Part shown: piece by piece, positions 14,813 to 26,618 of the stretch
Layout of the letters: each line of letters starts with the position of its first letter
Position numbering within the stretch: the first letter of the stretch is position 1
NCBI GenBank assembly: GCA_036245805.1
Contig: BTRK01000006.1
Location: 12,184,365 to 12,248,364, forward strand
DNA length: 64,000 nucleotides
DNA from: Pristionchus mayeri
Lineage: Eukaryota > Nematoda > Chromadorea > Rhabditida > Neodiplogasteridae
Direction of reading: 5' to 3'
Notes under the pieces: generated by a model
The model's input: the letters and a program-made list of their open reading frames with translations, nothing else
The model's database searches: none
Told to the model about the DNA's origin: nothing
Position numbers and translations under genes: made by a program

Positions 14813-15056
14813 TCCCATTTCTATGAAGTTTTCGTGAGTTTTTTTATCGATTTCGGATTCAGCGCGCTGAAATACACTAGAAATGTCAGCCTTTGTGACA
14901 TTTTGCAACAAAAGTTAATATTCGGATTTTTCGAAAAATGTCGAAAAATATTTTCTCCGAACATTCCGATTTAACAAGTATTTATAACGTATTTCAGCGC
15001 GCTGAATCCGAATTCGACAAATAAAAACTCACGAAAACTTCACAGAATCGGGAAAA
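14810..15056. repeat. Palindrome, about 250 bp
   Basis: GAAGTTTTCGTGAGTTTTT..CGGATTCAGCGCGCTGAAATAC on the left pairs with its reverse complement at 14990-15056. No coding capacity. Confidence 0.75.
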
Positions 15057-16166
15057 ACTCGAAAAAGTTAGAATTTTGTTAAAAATTGTGACATTTTGTG
15101 GTAGTGAATCACCCATAAGATCTTAGATTCGACTGCAAAAGCTTTTTGTGGTAAAAATTACTTACAATAGTAATGTTACACTGCACTGGAATAGATTTGA
15201 AGTGGATTAAAAGCGAGAGAAAATCTAATTCTCGTCAAATTGTAAGAAAAAAATAGATATTCGACATTTCGAAATTTTGAGGTCCCCCAAGTCTCAGTTT
15301 GCTTCAAATTGGTTGGAGAAGTTGAGTTAACCAATATATACAGTATATAGGTAGTTAGGGACACGTAGGTACCGTATGTGATAATTTGAAAATCTCAAAT
15401 CTCAGAATTTTGCACGAAATGTCCAATTTCATGTTCGAAAAAGTCGACGTAAACCGATTTTTAAAATTCTCTAAAAATTACAGTAGATGTGGTGCCACTA
15501 GTAGATTCCAAAAATGCCTATCACCCAAATTTATATTTTTTTAAATCGAGTTATGGCAGTTGATGTGCCATTTCGGATCGAAATTTTCGGGTTTTCGGCA
15601 ATAATTTCTTTCTTTCTAATTTTCTCGCGTTCTAATATGGAAATTCGGTTTCTACTCGTGAAAATACACTAGGAAATCTATATTACAGATGATTTTGAGA
15701 AAGTCGATTTTTCGACCCCAAAAGTGAGGGGTGCCAGAAACTTTTTCAAAATCGACCCCAGACCTTAGTCATTGCTGCCGGCGATCAGCACTCGGGACCC
15801 CCATTTCAGAAAAAAAGTATGTGAAATATCGAATTTTTGGCCATACGTGGACCCTCATCAGCTGTTACGTTCTCTGGTGGAGAGCCTCTTAAATCAAAAA
15901 AATAACACAATAGCTTTGATATCCTAGACTTCAGAAATGAAATTTGCAGTATTAATTTGTTTGTGTCAGTGAAATTTTAAGTGTTCAAGCTAGTGAAAAA
16001 ACATGGAACTTTCAGATTCTGATTCAGAGATTGAATATGATTGTTGAAATTGTCATGTTCATTCTCCTCGCATTCGTTATGCGCAAGTTGCTGCATCAGC
16101 TGGTATTGCTCATTGCTGTGGTACAAGTGAGGAATTAACGGCTAATCTAAAGTACTCAAGCGCCAA
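15057..16166. other. AT-rich non-coding stretch
   Basis: Nothing recognisable on either strand. No ORF with coding character and no tRNA or paired inverted ends. Confidence 0.45.
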
Positions 16167-16402
16167 AATAGTCAAACAAAATTACAATGCGAAATACAAA
16201 CTATTCGCTTCGTGCTCTGTTGTGTATTAAGGATAATTTTGTAAGCATAACTGCTGTTTGCGCAAGTGAGAGTTGTGAGCAACTCCATATTTCGAAACTC
16301 ACTTCGCAAACAGCAGTTATTCTTACAAAAATTATCCTTAAGATACGAGAAAGCAACGTAGCGAACAGTTTGCATTTCGCCTTACAATTTTGTTTGACTA
16401 TT
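16167..16402. repeat. Palindrome, 236 bp
   Basis: AATAGTCAAACAAAATT..GCGAAAT at the left is repeated inverted at the right; internal arms GGATAATTTTGTAAG and CTTACAAAAATTATCC also pair. Confidence 0.78.
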
Positions 16403-16597
16403 GTAATTTTTTCCTGGTAAGATTTAAGGAAGTTGCCCATCGGCCATATACATTGCCGAAATCATCGATGAAAGTAGAAAATCCCAGACCTGAAATAATT
16501 ATTTTTTGATCGAATCTCAATTCTAAACAAATGCATTATTTCCGAAATTGTTTAATTTGCTGCGAGTCGTTCGCAGCCGAAGTTCAAATGCCAAGTA

Positions 16598-17499
16598 TTA
16601 GGTTGTTCGGAAAGTTTCTTTCTTTTATTTTTATCATGCCAATTCTTGTGGCATTCGACTTCAATTATTTGGTCTATGGTATATGTAAGGGCCTTGGCGG
16701 TGGAATACTACAGTATGTTCAAATCGAATCTCGGTCGTATATCAGGCTAGAAAAAAATATCAAATGTTAGCAAATGCCAAAATGCCAAAAATTTCAGTAT
16801 TGTTTGTTGGGTCCTTTCTTCCCGAGAACTAGATGCCTACCGATATTAAGCCGATTATGTATGATAGGGCAAGAGTTGATATTAATGATAACAAAGAAAA
16901 ACCAGGCTTTCAACCTTCGAGAAAGACGAGAGATATCGATGTGTCACCATTTCGATGTTCAAATTTCGGCATAAATATTCTTTTAAAAGCCTGCTCTTGA
17001 ATACGTAATTGGATTCCCACCTAGTTAGGGTTAGCAAGTGGCCATGTAAAGTACATCACAAATAACAAGCGCTTTGTTCTCTAGGTTGATCGGGGGAAGC
17101 ACAGTAAGTTCAAAATTCTGCTCGAAAAACAAATCGAAGTGCGGATTACCCAATCGACGCTTCGTTAGATTAGGTAATACGTGCTAGATTTAAAACTTTA
17201 CGTTTACTAATAACCCTATTTGACGTACTTCACAATATTGGGTCACTTTAATACCTATCTCGGTTCCGCAAAGAAATGTGTGCATTTAAAAATCGCGGAG
17301 AAAAGTCGACTAAGCTAACTTCTGACCTTCATTGCTCAAGATTTATTGATCGAAAAGGTCTGTACTACTGGTTGTCATAGAGAGTATCCAAGCCCACATC
17401 AACTACAAAAAACCATAAGATGATTGGTCAAGGTTAAATAAAGGAGAAGTGAATAATGTCCAAATATGAAAAAAGAAAGAAACTTTCCGAACAACCTAA
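16598..17499. mobile_element. Non-autonomous mariner-type element, 0.9 kb, copy 1
   Basis: Ends TTAGGTTGTTCGGAAAGTTT and the inverted partner (ending 17499), flanked by TA. The interior is collinear, in opposite orientation, with 25451-26618 but lacks the SINE found there, so it shows the empty site. No transposase frame. Confidence 0.85.
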
Positions 17500-18502
17500 T
17501 ATTTCGTTAACCGCAAACAAATGTGTTTGCTGAAAATTATTAATTACGTAGCAACAATTTAAGCAACTATTCTCAGATGGTCATTTTGGTCTTATGGATA
17601 GTGTCTTTCGCCTACGACTTGATTCCAATATGTTCAACTTATCACACTATGTTTGAATTTATCGCATTCCCGCACTAATCCCAGACAAACTTCAGTCGTA
17701 CAACTTGCGTACACATGATCATAATTATTCCGTCGATACTGGAAATTGTTTGCCTCGTCTTATGCTATCATTTGATTGTATACAAGAAACAGTGAGTTAA
17801 ACATCTCCGGTTTAATGTATTGCGTTATTACAAGTTAATTGTTAACGATATTTTGTTCACGGTATAGAAATGGTTTTACACTTTACATTACTTCACTGTT
17901 ATCGTATCTACCATTGTAATCTCTTTTCAGCACTAATCTCCAATTGAAATAAGATGATACCCAGCAAACCACGAGTAAAGTTCCAAGATACGAGAAGAAA
18001 TGTGATCATCTATACCCTCCTTGATCATTTGTCTTCATTCTTTCACTCGTCTGGCATATCGTGAAGCTAGTGAGATCATGTATAAATCAAAATAACGCAA
18101 TTGAGCAAACATATTAAGTAAATTACGATATTAGAAATGGAGTAGGGTCGATATGATTGTATCAGAGAATCTGTAGTGAATCCACTCGTACTTCTCTCTT
18201 TTTCTCTCTATATGCCCAATATAAATCAATGAAGTGGGTTCATTCTTGGCTTTCCGCGTTGTATAGCATTTATGCAATTAAAACACGGCAACACACAATA
18301 CGCGTTACGCCCAGAGGGATCAGATAGATCACCGTGAATACACATTGATTCATGAGTAACACATGAAAACAGGCAAGAACAAATATTATACCAAAAATAA
18401 CACATAATAGATATCAAAGATACAATTTTACAATTCAAAGAATGAACCATACGATTATTTGATTCTTATTGCACTTACAGATATTTATTCGTTCCCACTT
18501 TT

Positions 18503-18600
18503 AGAGTGAATTTGGTTGAGTAGGAGGCAAACAAAACATATTCCGACTGCAGTGACAACGCCCAGATAATCCCTTATTCGAATCTGGCTCGAAAAAAGAC
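18503..18600 (+). repeat. Second dispersed repeat family, copy 2 (partial)
   Basis: Matches the first half of the copy at 14570 (AGAGTGAATTT..AGGAGGCAAACAAAACAT..CAACGCCCAGATAATCCC) and is cut off by the palindrome starting at 18604. Confidence 0.6.
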
Positions 18601-18603
18601 AAT

Positions 18604-19687
18604 CGGCTTGTTTAATCTGTCAGAAATGTGCGAGAAAAGTTGCGTAAAAAGTTGCGTAAAAAGTTCGCGAACTTCTGATTCTCTCCTGTTCGTGTACTCT
18701 CTCTCTTTCTCTAACCAGGTCGTTGAAAAGTTCACGAACTTTTCGACGAACTATGTTCGAAAATCATACTTTTCTTTTGTTTTACTTATTTTTATAAACT
18801 ATTTTTGCTTTTAACTTATGACTTCTTATAATGACAACCTTCCCTTAGCTGGAATAGCTTCAGAATACAGCGTAGTGAAAGTAAACAGGGTTGGAGTATT
18901 TTTTTCGAAAATGGGTCACCACTTTCCCCACCCTGTAATGTCAAGCTATTCCATCAGAGGGAAGGTTGTTCTTATAAGCAGTCATAAGTTGAAAGCAAAA
19001 ATAATTGATAAAAATAAGTAAAACAAAAGAAAAGTACGAATTTCGAACATAGTTCGTCGAAAAGTTCGTGAACTTTTCAAGGAGCTGCGTGAAAAGTTAG
19101 AGAAAGGCGAGAGAGCACGCGTTCTTGAGAGAGGGAAAAGGAAGCAGTGATTGTTTACTTCCTTTCCCCTCTCTCAAGAATGCGTGCTCTCTCGCCTTTC
19201 TCTAACTTTTCACGCAGCTCCTTGAAAAGTTCGTTAAAAACCGGCATTAATTCGTTCGAAATTCGTACTTTTCTTTTGTTTTACTTATTTTTATCAATTA
19301 TTTTTGCTCTTAACTTATGACTGCGTATAAGAACAACCTTCCCTCTGATGGAATAGCTTGGCATTACAGGGTGGGGAAAGTGGTGACCCATTTTCGAAAA
19401 AAATACTCCAACCCTGTTTACTTTCACTACGCTGTATTCTGAAGCTATTCCAGCTAAGGGAAGGTTGTCATTATAAGAAATCATAAGTTAAAAGCAAAAA
19501 TAGTTTATAAAAGTAAGTAAAACAAAAGAAAAGTATGATTTTCGAACACAGTTCGTCGAAAAGTTCGTGAACTTTTCATCGACCTGGTTAGAGAAAGAGA
19601 GAGAGCATGCGAAATGGAGAGAATCAGAAGTTCGCGAACTTTTTACGCAACTTTTTCTCGCACATTTCTGACAGATTAAACAGGCCG
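18604..19687. repeat. Near-perfect palindrome, 1.08 kb
   Basis: Each arm is about 530-540 bp around a centre near 19147. The arms are so similar that the same 67-codon open frame appears at 18818-19021 (+) and 19281-19484 (-). Within each arm the segment ACAACCTTCCCT is itself inverted, giving a hairpin inside a hairpin. No protein family recognised. Confidence 0.88.
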
Positions 19688-19770
19688 AATATGTTTGTGC
19701 AGACTACATATGTAGCCTCCGCATGCGCATTTACAAATTTGCAATAATTTCTTCCGTATAACGATTTCTT

Positions 19771-19980
19771 TTGCAAATTGCAGATGATAAACAGCGAGAT
19801 TATGTAGAGATCTGGAAAAAAAGACGATGTATATTCGAAATATGTGAGGAAATGGCAAAATAAATCGGGAAGCGTCAGTCGTACAATCGTAGAAGAATCT
19901 CTCCCATCCCTTCTCTCAGTCTCTCTCTGTGCTTGGCGCTGCCAGGCAACAAGAGAACGCTCCTCAGTGGATTCGCAATG
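19771..19980 (+). repeat. Two-block repeat copy
   Basis: GCGAGATTATGTAGAGATCT in the 5' block, GTCAGTCGTACAATCGTAG in the middle, GCGCTGCCAGGCAACAAGAG at the end. Confidence 0.7.
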
Positions 19981-20580
19981 ACGGGAAATGAAAATATATA
20001 CTAGTGCAATCTTCGTGTGTACTCAAATGAAATTAACGATTGTTGTACAGTGAGTCTTCCAACTCCGGATTGGTAAAGCGAACATTCATCATTGCAACCT
20101 CAACGGTGCTTCACTAATAACCAGTGTTTATTCAGATTAATCAGAAACGAAATACAAATGGACGAGAGAAAGGTAGGCGTTCTTGCAGCGACTTTGAATG
20201 TGAGGAATTATCACTGCAATGACTGTACTTTTCTCATAGAAGAGCTATCTCACTTTTCCTCTCTGCCTAATGTTCTATAATCTCTATAATCGCATTACCA
20301 ACCTGCCTTCCTCGCCTCTTCGGTACACTGCACAACAACTGCAATCTTCATGTCTATCGATTAATATTTGTGGGTTCATTCGAAGAGTTGATTTGCATTA
20401 CACCGGAAATATCGGCTTACACAATATTTGCCAGTGCTACTCTCGCTGGATTCGTTTTAATAGATGAATTTCATACCTTGTATCTCTGGATATCTTCCCA
20501 ATAATTTCTACATACATGCACATACTAATTTTTTGTTTTATCATTAACATGCATTGTCGGCTTGTTTAACTTGTCACAGT

Positions 20581-20755
20581 TTGCAAACACTGAGATCGCA
20601 TAGAAATCTGAAAAGGGAATTATAAAATATGAAGGCGAGCGTAAAAGAAGAAGCGAAAACGGGCAGAGACAGTCGTACTATCCCATGCGAACCAGCCATC
20701 CCTTCTCCCATCTACTCTCCCCCTCTCTCCCCACTTCTCGGAGCTTACTAAATTC
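20581..20755 (+). repeat. Two-block repeat copy
   Basis: TGAGATCGCATAGAAATCTG, then GACAGTCGTACTATC and the CT-rich run; the closing block is degraded (GGAGCTTACTAAAT). Confidence 0.6.
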
Positions 20756-21078
20756 TTTCTTTAAAAATTATGTACAATTTGGGTTCGTTGTGCTGCAGAG
20801 GATACGTCGATCTTGTGTTCCGAACTGTGCTCCGCAAATTAACTGCAATGAATAATGTGTGTACTACGGAATCGCAGGTGATCAAGTGATGGGAATATCA
20901 TCAGAAGTGCGATTGATCCGTTTAGAATACTTTCCTTCTTACTTGCCTAGGCCTCGGCGATGTGGAGAGACATCAATAATACTCGTCGCTAGACGCAGCA
21001 GATTACGATTACTTCGATCGATGCAATATGTGTCACGGATCGCCGATATCATTGTTCTTTTTCATTACCGATGTGTAT

Positions 21079-21270
21079 TGCAGTGTAGATGGTAATCAAT
21101 GAAATTACATAAAAATCTGAAAAAAGTGAGGAAAGATTCGAATATATGACAGTGACGACAGAGAGAAGAAACGTAAACGAGAAGAGTGAGTCGTCGTTCC
21201 TCCCTCTCTCGTGTCCCCTCTGTCCTCCCTATTCTCGGAGCTGCTAGGCAACAAGAGTCGCTGAGTGAAA
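21079..21270 (+). repeat. Two-block repeat copy
   Basis: GATGGTAATCAATGAAATTA and AAAAATCTGAAAA at the 5' block; GGAGCTGCTAGGCAACAAGA at the 3' block. Confidence 0.65.
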
Positions 21271-21904
21271 ACTCTAATGCTCGCAGCAATTTAGTTATTT
21301 AGCCAATGTGCATTGACAATCACTGCTAGAAAATACTACAATAGAACAGTTTAAGCGAAATTTGTGTTCTTGAAGTGGACTTTTCACTCCCACGTATCCT
21401 AAATACTAACGAGTATCTCATTACATGCTCAATGATATTCCTCTAATTGAACATTTATTCAGATTATAACGATATACAAAGGATCAAGAGCGTGAGGATT
21501 GCGGGCATTCCTAACACCAGATATTTTGAGGTGCGATTTACATCGACACAGCCGACAGTGATGTGTATGTCATGAAAGAACTTTAAATTTCCTCTTCTCC
21601 AAGTATTTTTATCTCCTCGGGATACCTACCATGGCTTGGCTTGCTTGACATATCCACACCCTATGTCATCCAACGAGAGCTTAAATCATATTCATTCGCA
21701 ATCACTCTTTCCGCTGTAGATCACACTGGAAATTAGGGCAATATTATATGAATTTCCGCAACGCTGACTATATGTGTAGTGTTCATAGTAGGATGAATTT
21801 TCCTAATTGTTAACGTTTTAAAATAACTCTGAAAATGCTATATCAGCGTACAAATTCAAGTGTTTTTACCTTTTTAAATGATATTATAATTAACGATAGG
21901 TTTG

Positions 21905-22296
21905 CTTTACACTGTGAAGATGGCAAGCAACGAAATTGTATAGAAATCTGGAAAATATATTTAGGAAATACATATCCAAAAAAAGAAGAAGACCGCAAAT
22001 AAAGAGATAAAAAATTAGAAAAAAGAGAAAGAGAGAGGAATCAATCTTGCAATCGCAACAAATAAGCTTGGGTTTGCTTATCACAGCGTAGATGGCAAAC
22101 ACCGAGATTGTGTAAAAATCTGGAAAACAATTTGACGGAAAAAATATCTAAAAATAAGACATCGAATAAAGAGAGAAAAAAGCGGGAAGAGTCAGTCGTA
22201 CAATCGTAGGTGAATCTGCTTTCCAATTCTTTCTCTCTCTTTTCTCCCTCGGGAGTTGCCAGGCAATAAAAAGCGCTTCAAATGGATTCGCAGTGG
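21905..22296 (+). repeat. Two-block repeat, doubled 5' block
   Basis: A lone 5' block (GATGGCAAGCAACGAAATTG, 21905-21955) is followed 170 bp later by a complete copy, 22081-22296: GATGGCAAACACCGAGATTG, GTCAGTCGTACAATCGTAGG, GGGAGTTGCCAGGCAATAAA. Confidence 0.7.
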
Positions 22297-22867
22297 AAGA
22301 AATGACAGAATAAGTATCGTACATGAAGTGCCTAGAGTCATAATTTACTTATTACATAGTGGTTTTGACCATCTATGTGATCACGAAATGCAACATCCAA
22401 CTCTCGATTCATCCGTACTGCTTGATTATTGAATGTAATAAGAAGCAATTCTGAACACGAGAGCAGCTTAGAATAGAAATCATGGGATTCATTCATTCAA
22501 CGCATTACAATACAACGTATGTTAAAGTAATATTTCGAGTAAATCATTCACAGATATACATCATTCTCAATTTTGAATTTGCTAGTCTGGGGCAGAGTCG
22601 CTCCAGACACTAAACATTCGAAAAAGATTTATCGTGGATTGTTGATTGACGCATATTAGTTCATCTCGCCAGGGAATGTGCAATCGCTTGGTGGTAGCTG
22701 CAAAACTAGAATGAGTATCGTTGAATCGCATGCAATCGAGTGTGGTGGAATATCTTGGAATTATAACTAAATTTTTAACTCTTTTTCAAGGTGGTCCCCT
22801 TCTTTCTGTGTACATCAATCCCTCTTACGTAGCTTCCATGTGCACATCGATGTCTGTCATCTTCATT

Positions 22868-23074
22868 GCTTTGCAAATTGAAGATGACAGACATCGAGAT
22901 TCTGTAAAAATCTGGAAAACAAATCGGAGTTTATTCGAAAATATGATCGCGAGCAATGAGGAAAACGGAAAGCGCCAGTCGTACAATTGTAGGAGAATAT
23001 ATCCCACCCCTCTCCGATTTTCTTTGTTCCCTCTTGCAGCCAGGCAACAAGAGAACGCTTCTCAGAGGATCCAC
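22868..23074 (+). repeat. Two-block repeat copy
   Basis: ACATCGAGATTCTGTAAAAA, GCCAGTCGTACAATTGTAGG and GCAGCCAGGCAACAAGAGAA in order. Confidence 0.7.
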
Positions 23075-23822
23075 AAAACAAGAAATGAAAGGAAATGCAG
23101 ACAACTACTTGTTTGGAGTGCGTGAAAAAGCAAAATTCATTAGATCAGTCGAACCGAACCAAATGCCATCACTGTAGTAAGGAATAAAAATAAGACTAAT
23201 TGTGTGACCAATCGGGGTGAAAACTCGATGCTCGCACCGAACAACAATTCACTGCAATTATCAACTTTTCAAATGTTATGGAATAGAACAGTCAATCGTG
23301 GCTAGTGTGATAGTATTGGGTTCTTCAATGTTGCTTCTCTGATTAATCATCTTTATTCTGATGAATCAACAACATACAAATATGGAATGGAACGCAGTTC
23401 ATGTCAGCATACATCCATCCGACAAATTCGTACGTGCTTGGCATCGAACCTGCAATGAATCCCGTTGAATCTCACCAAAAAGTTGGGGAAGGGCATGATA
23501 GTGATATCTACCGAATTTTGTTCTCTTTTCAGATTTCTTTCCTGGGCTGCTCACTCACGTCTAACAATCCGGTGTAGGTGAATTTCGTGTCATCTGAATT
23601 TATCTTCTTTAGTAATCAATGATTCTTTCGAGTTGAATATGTTGACTTAGTCTCCTGAAAAAAAAAATAGTACTACACTTACCGTCTAGTCTCTCGCGGT
23701 TTCCATTGTAACGAGAAGCACAACTACCTTACTTTCGCCTCGACGAATCCTCCGGCCCACGTTGCTTGCATGAGTACATCTTTGCTCACATTTTTGTCTT
23801 GCTTTCCAACAGCGGTATTCAT

Positions 23823-24024
23823 TTGCAGCGTAGATGGCAAACAGAGAGATTATGTATAAATCTGGAAAAAAACAGAAGCTGGGCATGTAAGGTATTGAGA
23901 AGTGCGAGAGAAAAGGGGAAGAGTCTTACAATCGTAGGCGAACCGCCCGTCCCTTACTTCCGTCCCCTTTCCCCTCTTTGTTATGTGCAACCAGGCAACA
24001 GGGAAAAAGCTCCTCAATGGGTTG
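23823..24024 (+). repeat. Two-block repeat copy
   Basis: GTAGATGGCAAACAGAGAGA, TCTTACAATCGTAGGCGAAC and CAACCAGGCAACAGGGAAAA in order. Confidence 0.7.
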
Positions 24025-24414
24025 TATTCGATACTAATGTGTGACTGAATAAATCAGTACGAAAATGTACTCATGCAGGTCCATACAATCATATATGTTC
24101 ATAGAATCGGAATGCTAAGCATGAATTATTTAATTGGTATAGAACATCATGGTATTGGAAAGTGCTGATGAAGAACGTGATGGTTGCGTACCTGTAAATC
24201 AGGCATGTTTTAACAGGATTAGAATCACGCGCGCTGTTACTCCATGTTTTTGAAGAACTTGCGGCATATTTTAACCGATGAAAAACATGAGGAGGTGATT
24301 GCCTCTGATGCATTTCGTCGTAGAATCATCCACAAAGCGTAGCGGGATTGCATTCATTCGTACTCGCACTGCATATTTCATTGGTTAAAATATTTCAGTC
24401 TATGAGTAGATGCA

Positions 24415-24570
24415 AGTTAGGGTGATCTTGTAGAAATATAAAGGTCAAATAGTAAATGCATTAACGTGGGCGAAATTCAAGAACATCTCAGTACAAGTTC
24501 AAGAACAAGAACATCTCTGCTTCTCAGTAGTGAACAGAAATGTTCCTCAGCCAAGCAACCGATAACGAGT
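24415..24570 (+). repeat. Two-block repeat, degraded copy
   Basis: GGTGATCTTGTAGAAATATA and, 115 bp on, CAGCCAAGCAACCGATAACG. The middle is eroded. Confidence 0.45.
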
Positions 24571-24705
24571 CATTTCTTCCTCGTTTCTCTTTACTCTTTT
24601 CTATCTTTTTGTGCGATAGAGAGCAATGAAATGACTTATTTTTTCTGCATTACATCACACATGCAATCAAAATAAAAGCAGTTCGATTACAACTATGGAG
24701 ATTTC

Positions 24706-24955
24706 AATTTTAGGTTGAGTTTGCTTGATTAGGTGGCAAATTGTACATGAGCCGACTGAAGTGAAAACGCCCAGATAATCCCCTACTCAAATTTGACGTC
24801 ATTAGGAAGCGGATCAACCTGAGAAGAGTAACAAACGATCACGATCGAGTGTCATCCTCTGTTTCCTCTCGTCCTATTCTCAGTAGATTTACACCTCTCG
24901 AATGATTCCTCATCGCATATTCTGCTGCAGCGCAAATGTACGTTTATTGCCGTTA
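24706..24955 (+). repeat. Second dispersed repeat family, copy 3
   Basis: Full-length match in order to 14570-14812, including AACGCCCAGATAATCCCCTA and CCTCATCGCATATTCTGCT. Confidence 0.65.
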
Positions 24956-25450
24956 TCATGGTATACCTTCCATATCATGGGATGCGTCCTTACAGGACAT
25001 ATTTCAGTCTAGCATATTTATTAGCACCTAATTTAATTTGCATGATTAGGAAGGTTTACGTATGAAAATAGATTGATGCATGATTAGGAAGGTTTACGTA
25101 TGAAAATAGATTGATGCATAGATTGATGCTGTATAGAAAACAGTGGGTTAATGTTTTTTTCAGAGATTTTATTTCGTAAATAATCAATAAATCAATATAG
25201 CGTACTTTTAATGATAGATCTATTAGGTTGGTCATAAAGTTTTGTCCGATTTCCGACCCCAACTTTGAGTTCGCATAGTTTGTTTGGCTCAAATCGCAAC
25301 ATATAGTCATGATGTCGATATATAGGGACATGTTCGGCCTTCTGAATATTATCGTTGAAATGGTGCATGTATCTCTACTGTGCGGGAAATAAAGGCCTGC
25401 GTAACTTTGAATGTTTCAGAAAAAATACGATTCTCCTTAAAGTTGATGTA

Positions 25451-26618
25451 TTAGGTTGTTCGGAAAGTTTCTTTCTTTTTTCATGTATGGGCTCTATTGA
25501 CTTATACTCTATTTAACCTTGACCAATCAGTTTATGGTTTTTTATACTTGATGCGGGCTTGGATACTCTCTATAACAATCAGTAGTACATACCTTTTCGA
25601 TCAATAGATCTTGAGCAATGGAGGTTCGAAGTTAGCCTTTTTCTCCCAGATTTTTAACGGCGCACATTTCTTTGCAGAACAGAGATAGGCATACAAGTGA
25701 CCCACTATTGTAGAGACCGTCGAATAGGGTTATTAGTAAACGTAAAGCTTCAAATCTAGGATATGCTCCCCAATCTAACGAAGAGTCCATGGAGTAATTC
25801 GCACTGCGATGGGTTTTTCGAGCATAATTTTGAACTTATTGTGCTTCACCCGGTCAACCTAGAGAACAAAGCGATTGTTATTTGTGAAGTACATTACATG
25901 CTCACTTGCTATCCCTAATTAGGTGGGAATCCAATCACGTATTCATGCGCAGGATTTTTCAGAAAATTTATGCCGAAATTTGAACATCGAAATGGTGGCA
26001 TATTGATATCTCCCGTCTCTCTCGAGGGTTGAAAGCCTGGTTTTTCTTTGTTATTATTATCAACTCTTGCCCTATCACATATTATCCGGCTAGTAAAAGG
26101 TAAAGGTAAAGGTACATCCCGTCTTCGAGACTGGGCTCGCGGGAGAACACTGCTAGGCCAGTGTTAATATGGGCTGATTCAGTCTGGAGTGCCCACCTTT
26201 TCGCCAGACCTATTTACCTGCGTGATCTAGTCACGACTACCAATTCCCCGTCCCCAATGGGTGGGCGCCTTGGTGGGGCGGAGACGGTGTCACGGCCGGG
26301 AATCGCACCAGGGTGGGATGGAATGGGAGGGTGCGCCATAGACCACTACACCACTCCGGCTAGTATCGGTAGGCATCTATTTCTCGGGAAAAATGACCCA
26401 ACAAAAAACACTGAAATTCTACTTTTTCAGGTGTTTTTGACATTTGCTAACTTTTGATATTTTCTCTAGCCTGCTATACGACCGAGATGTGATTTGAACA
26501 TACTGTAGTATTCCACCGCCAAGTCCCTAACGTATACCATAGACAAAATAATTGAGGTCGAATGCCACAAGAATTGGTATGAGAAAAATAAAAGAAAGAA
26601 ACTTTCCGAACAACCTAA
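25451..26618. mobile_element. Inner non-autonomous mariner-type element, copy 2, carrying a SINE
   Basis: Same ends as 16598-17499 (TTAGGTTGTTCGGAAAGTTT), TA-flanked, in the opposite orientation. It is about 266 bp longer than copy 1; the extra DNA is the SINE at 26094-26355. Confidence 0.85.
26094..26355 (-). mobile_element. tRNA-derived SINE with (TAAAGG)n-like tail
   Basis: Read on the minus strand it starts with a tRNA-like head: box A-like GTGGTGTAGTGGTCTATGGC and box B-like GGTGCGATTCCCG, the internal RNA polymerase III promoter. It ends in a short GGTAAA repeat tail (26094-26115). It is flanked by CGGCTAG on both sides, absent as a duplication in the empty copy near 16845, so this is the target-site duplication. 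Confidence 0.82.

Noticed and set aside
18818..19484. Twin 67-codon ORFs that appear conserved
   Set aside because: They are the two arms of one palindrome, so the similarity does not show selection on a protein.
19771..24570. Regularly spaced repeats considered as a CRISPR array
   Set aside because: Units are about 200 bp, diverged and 0.5-1 kb apart in a eukaryotic context.
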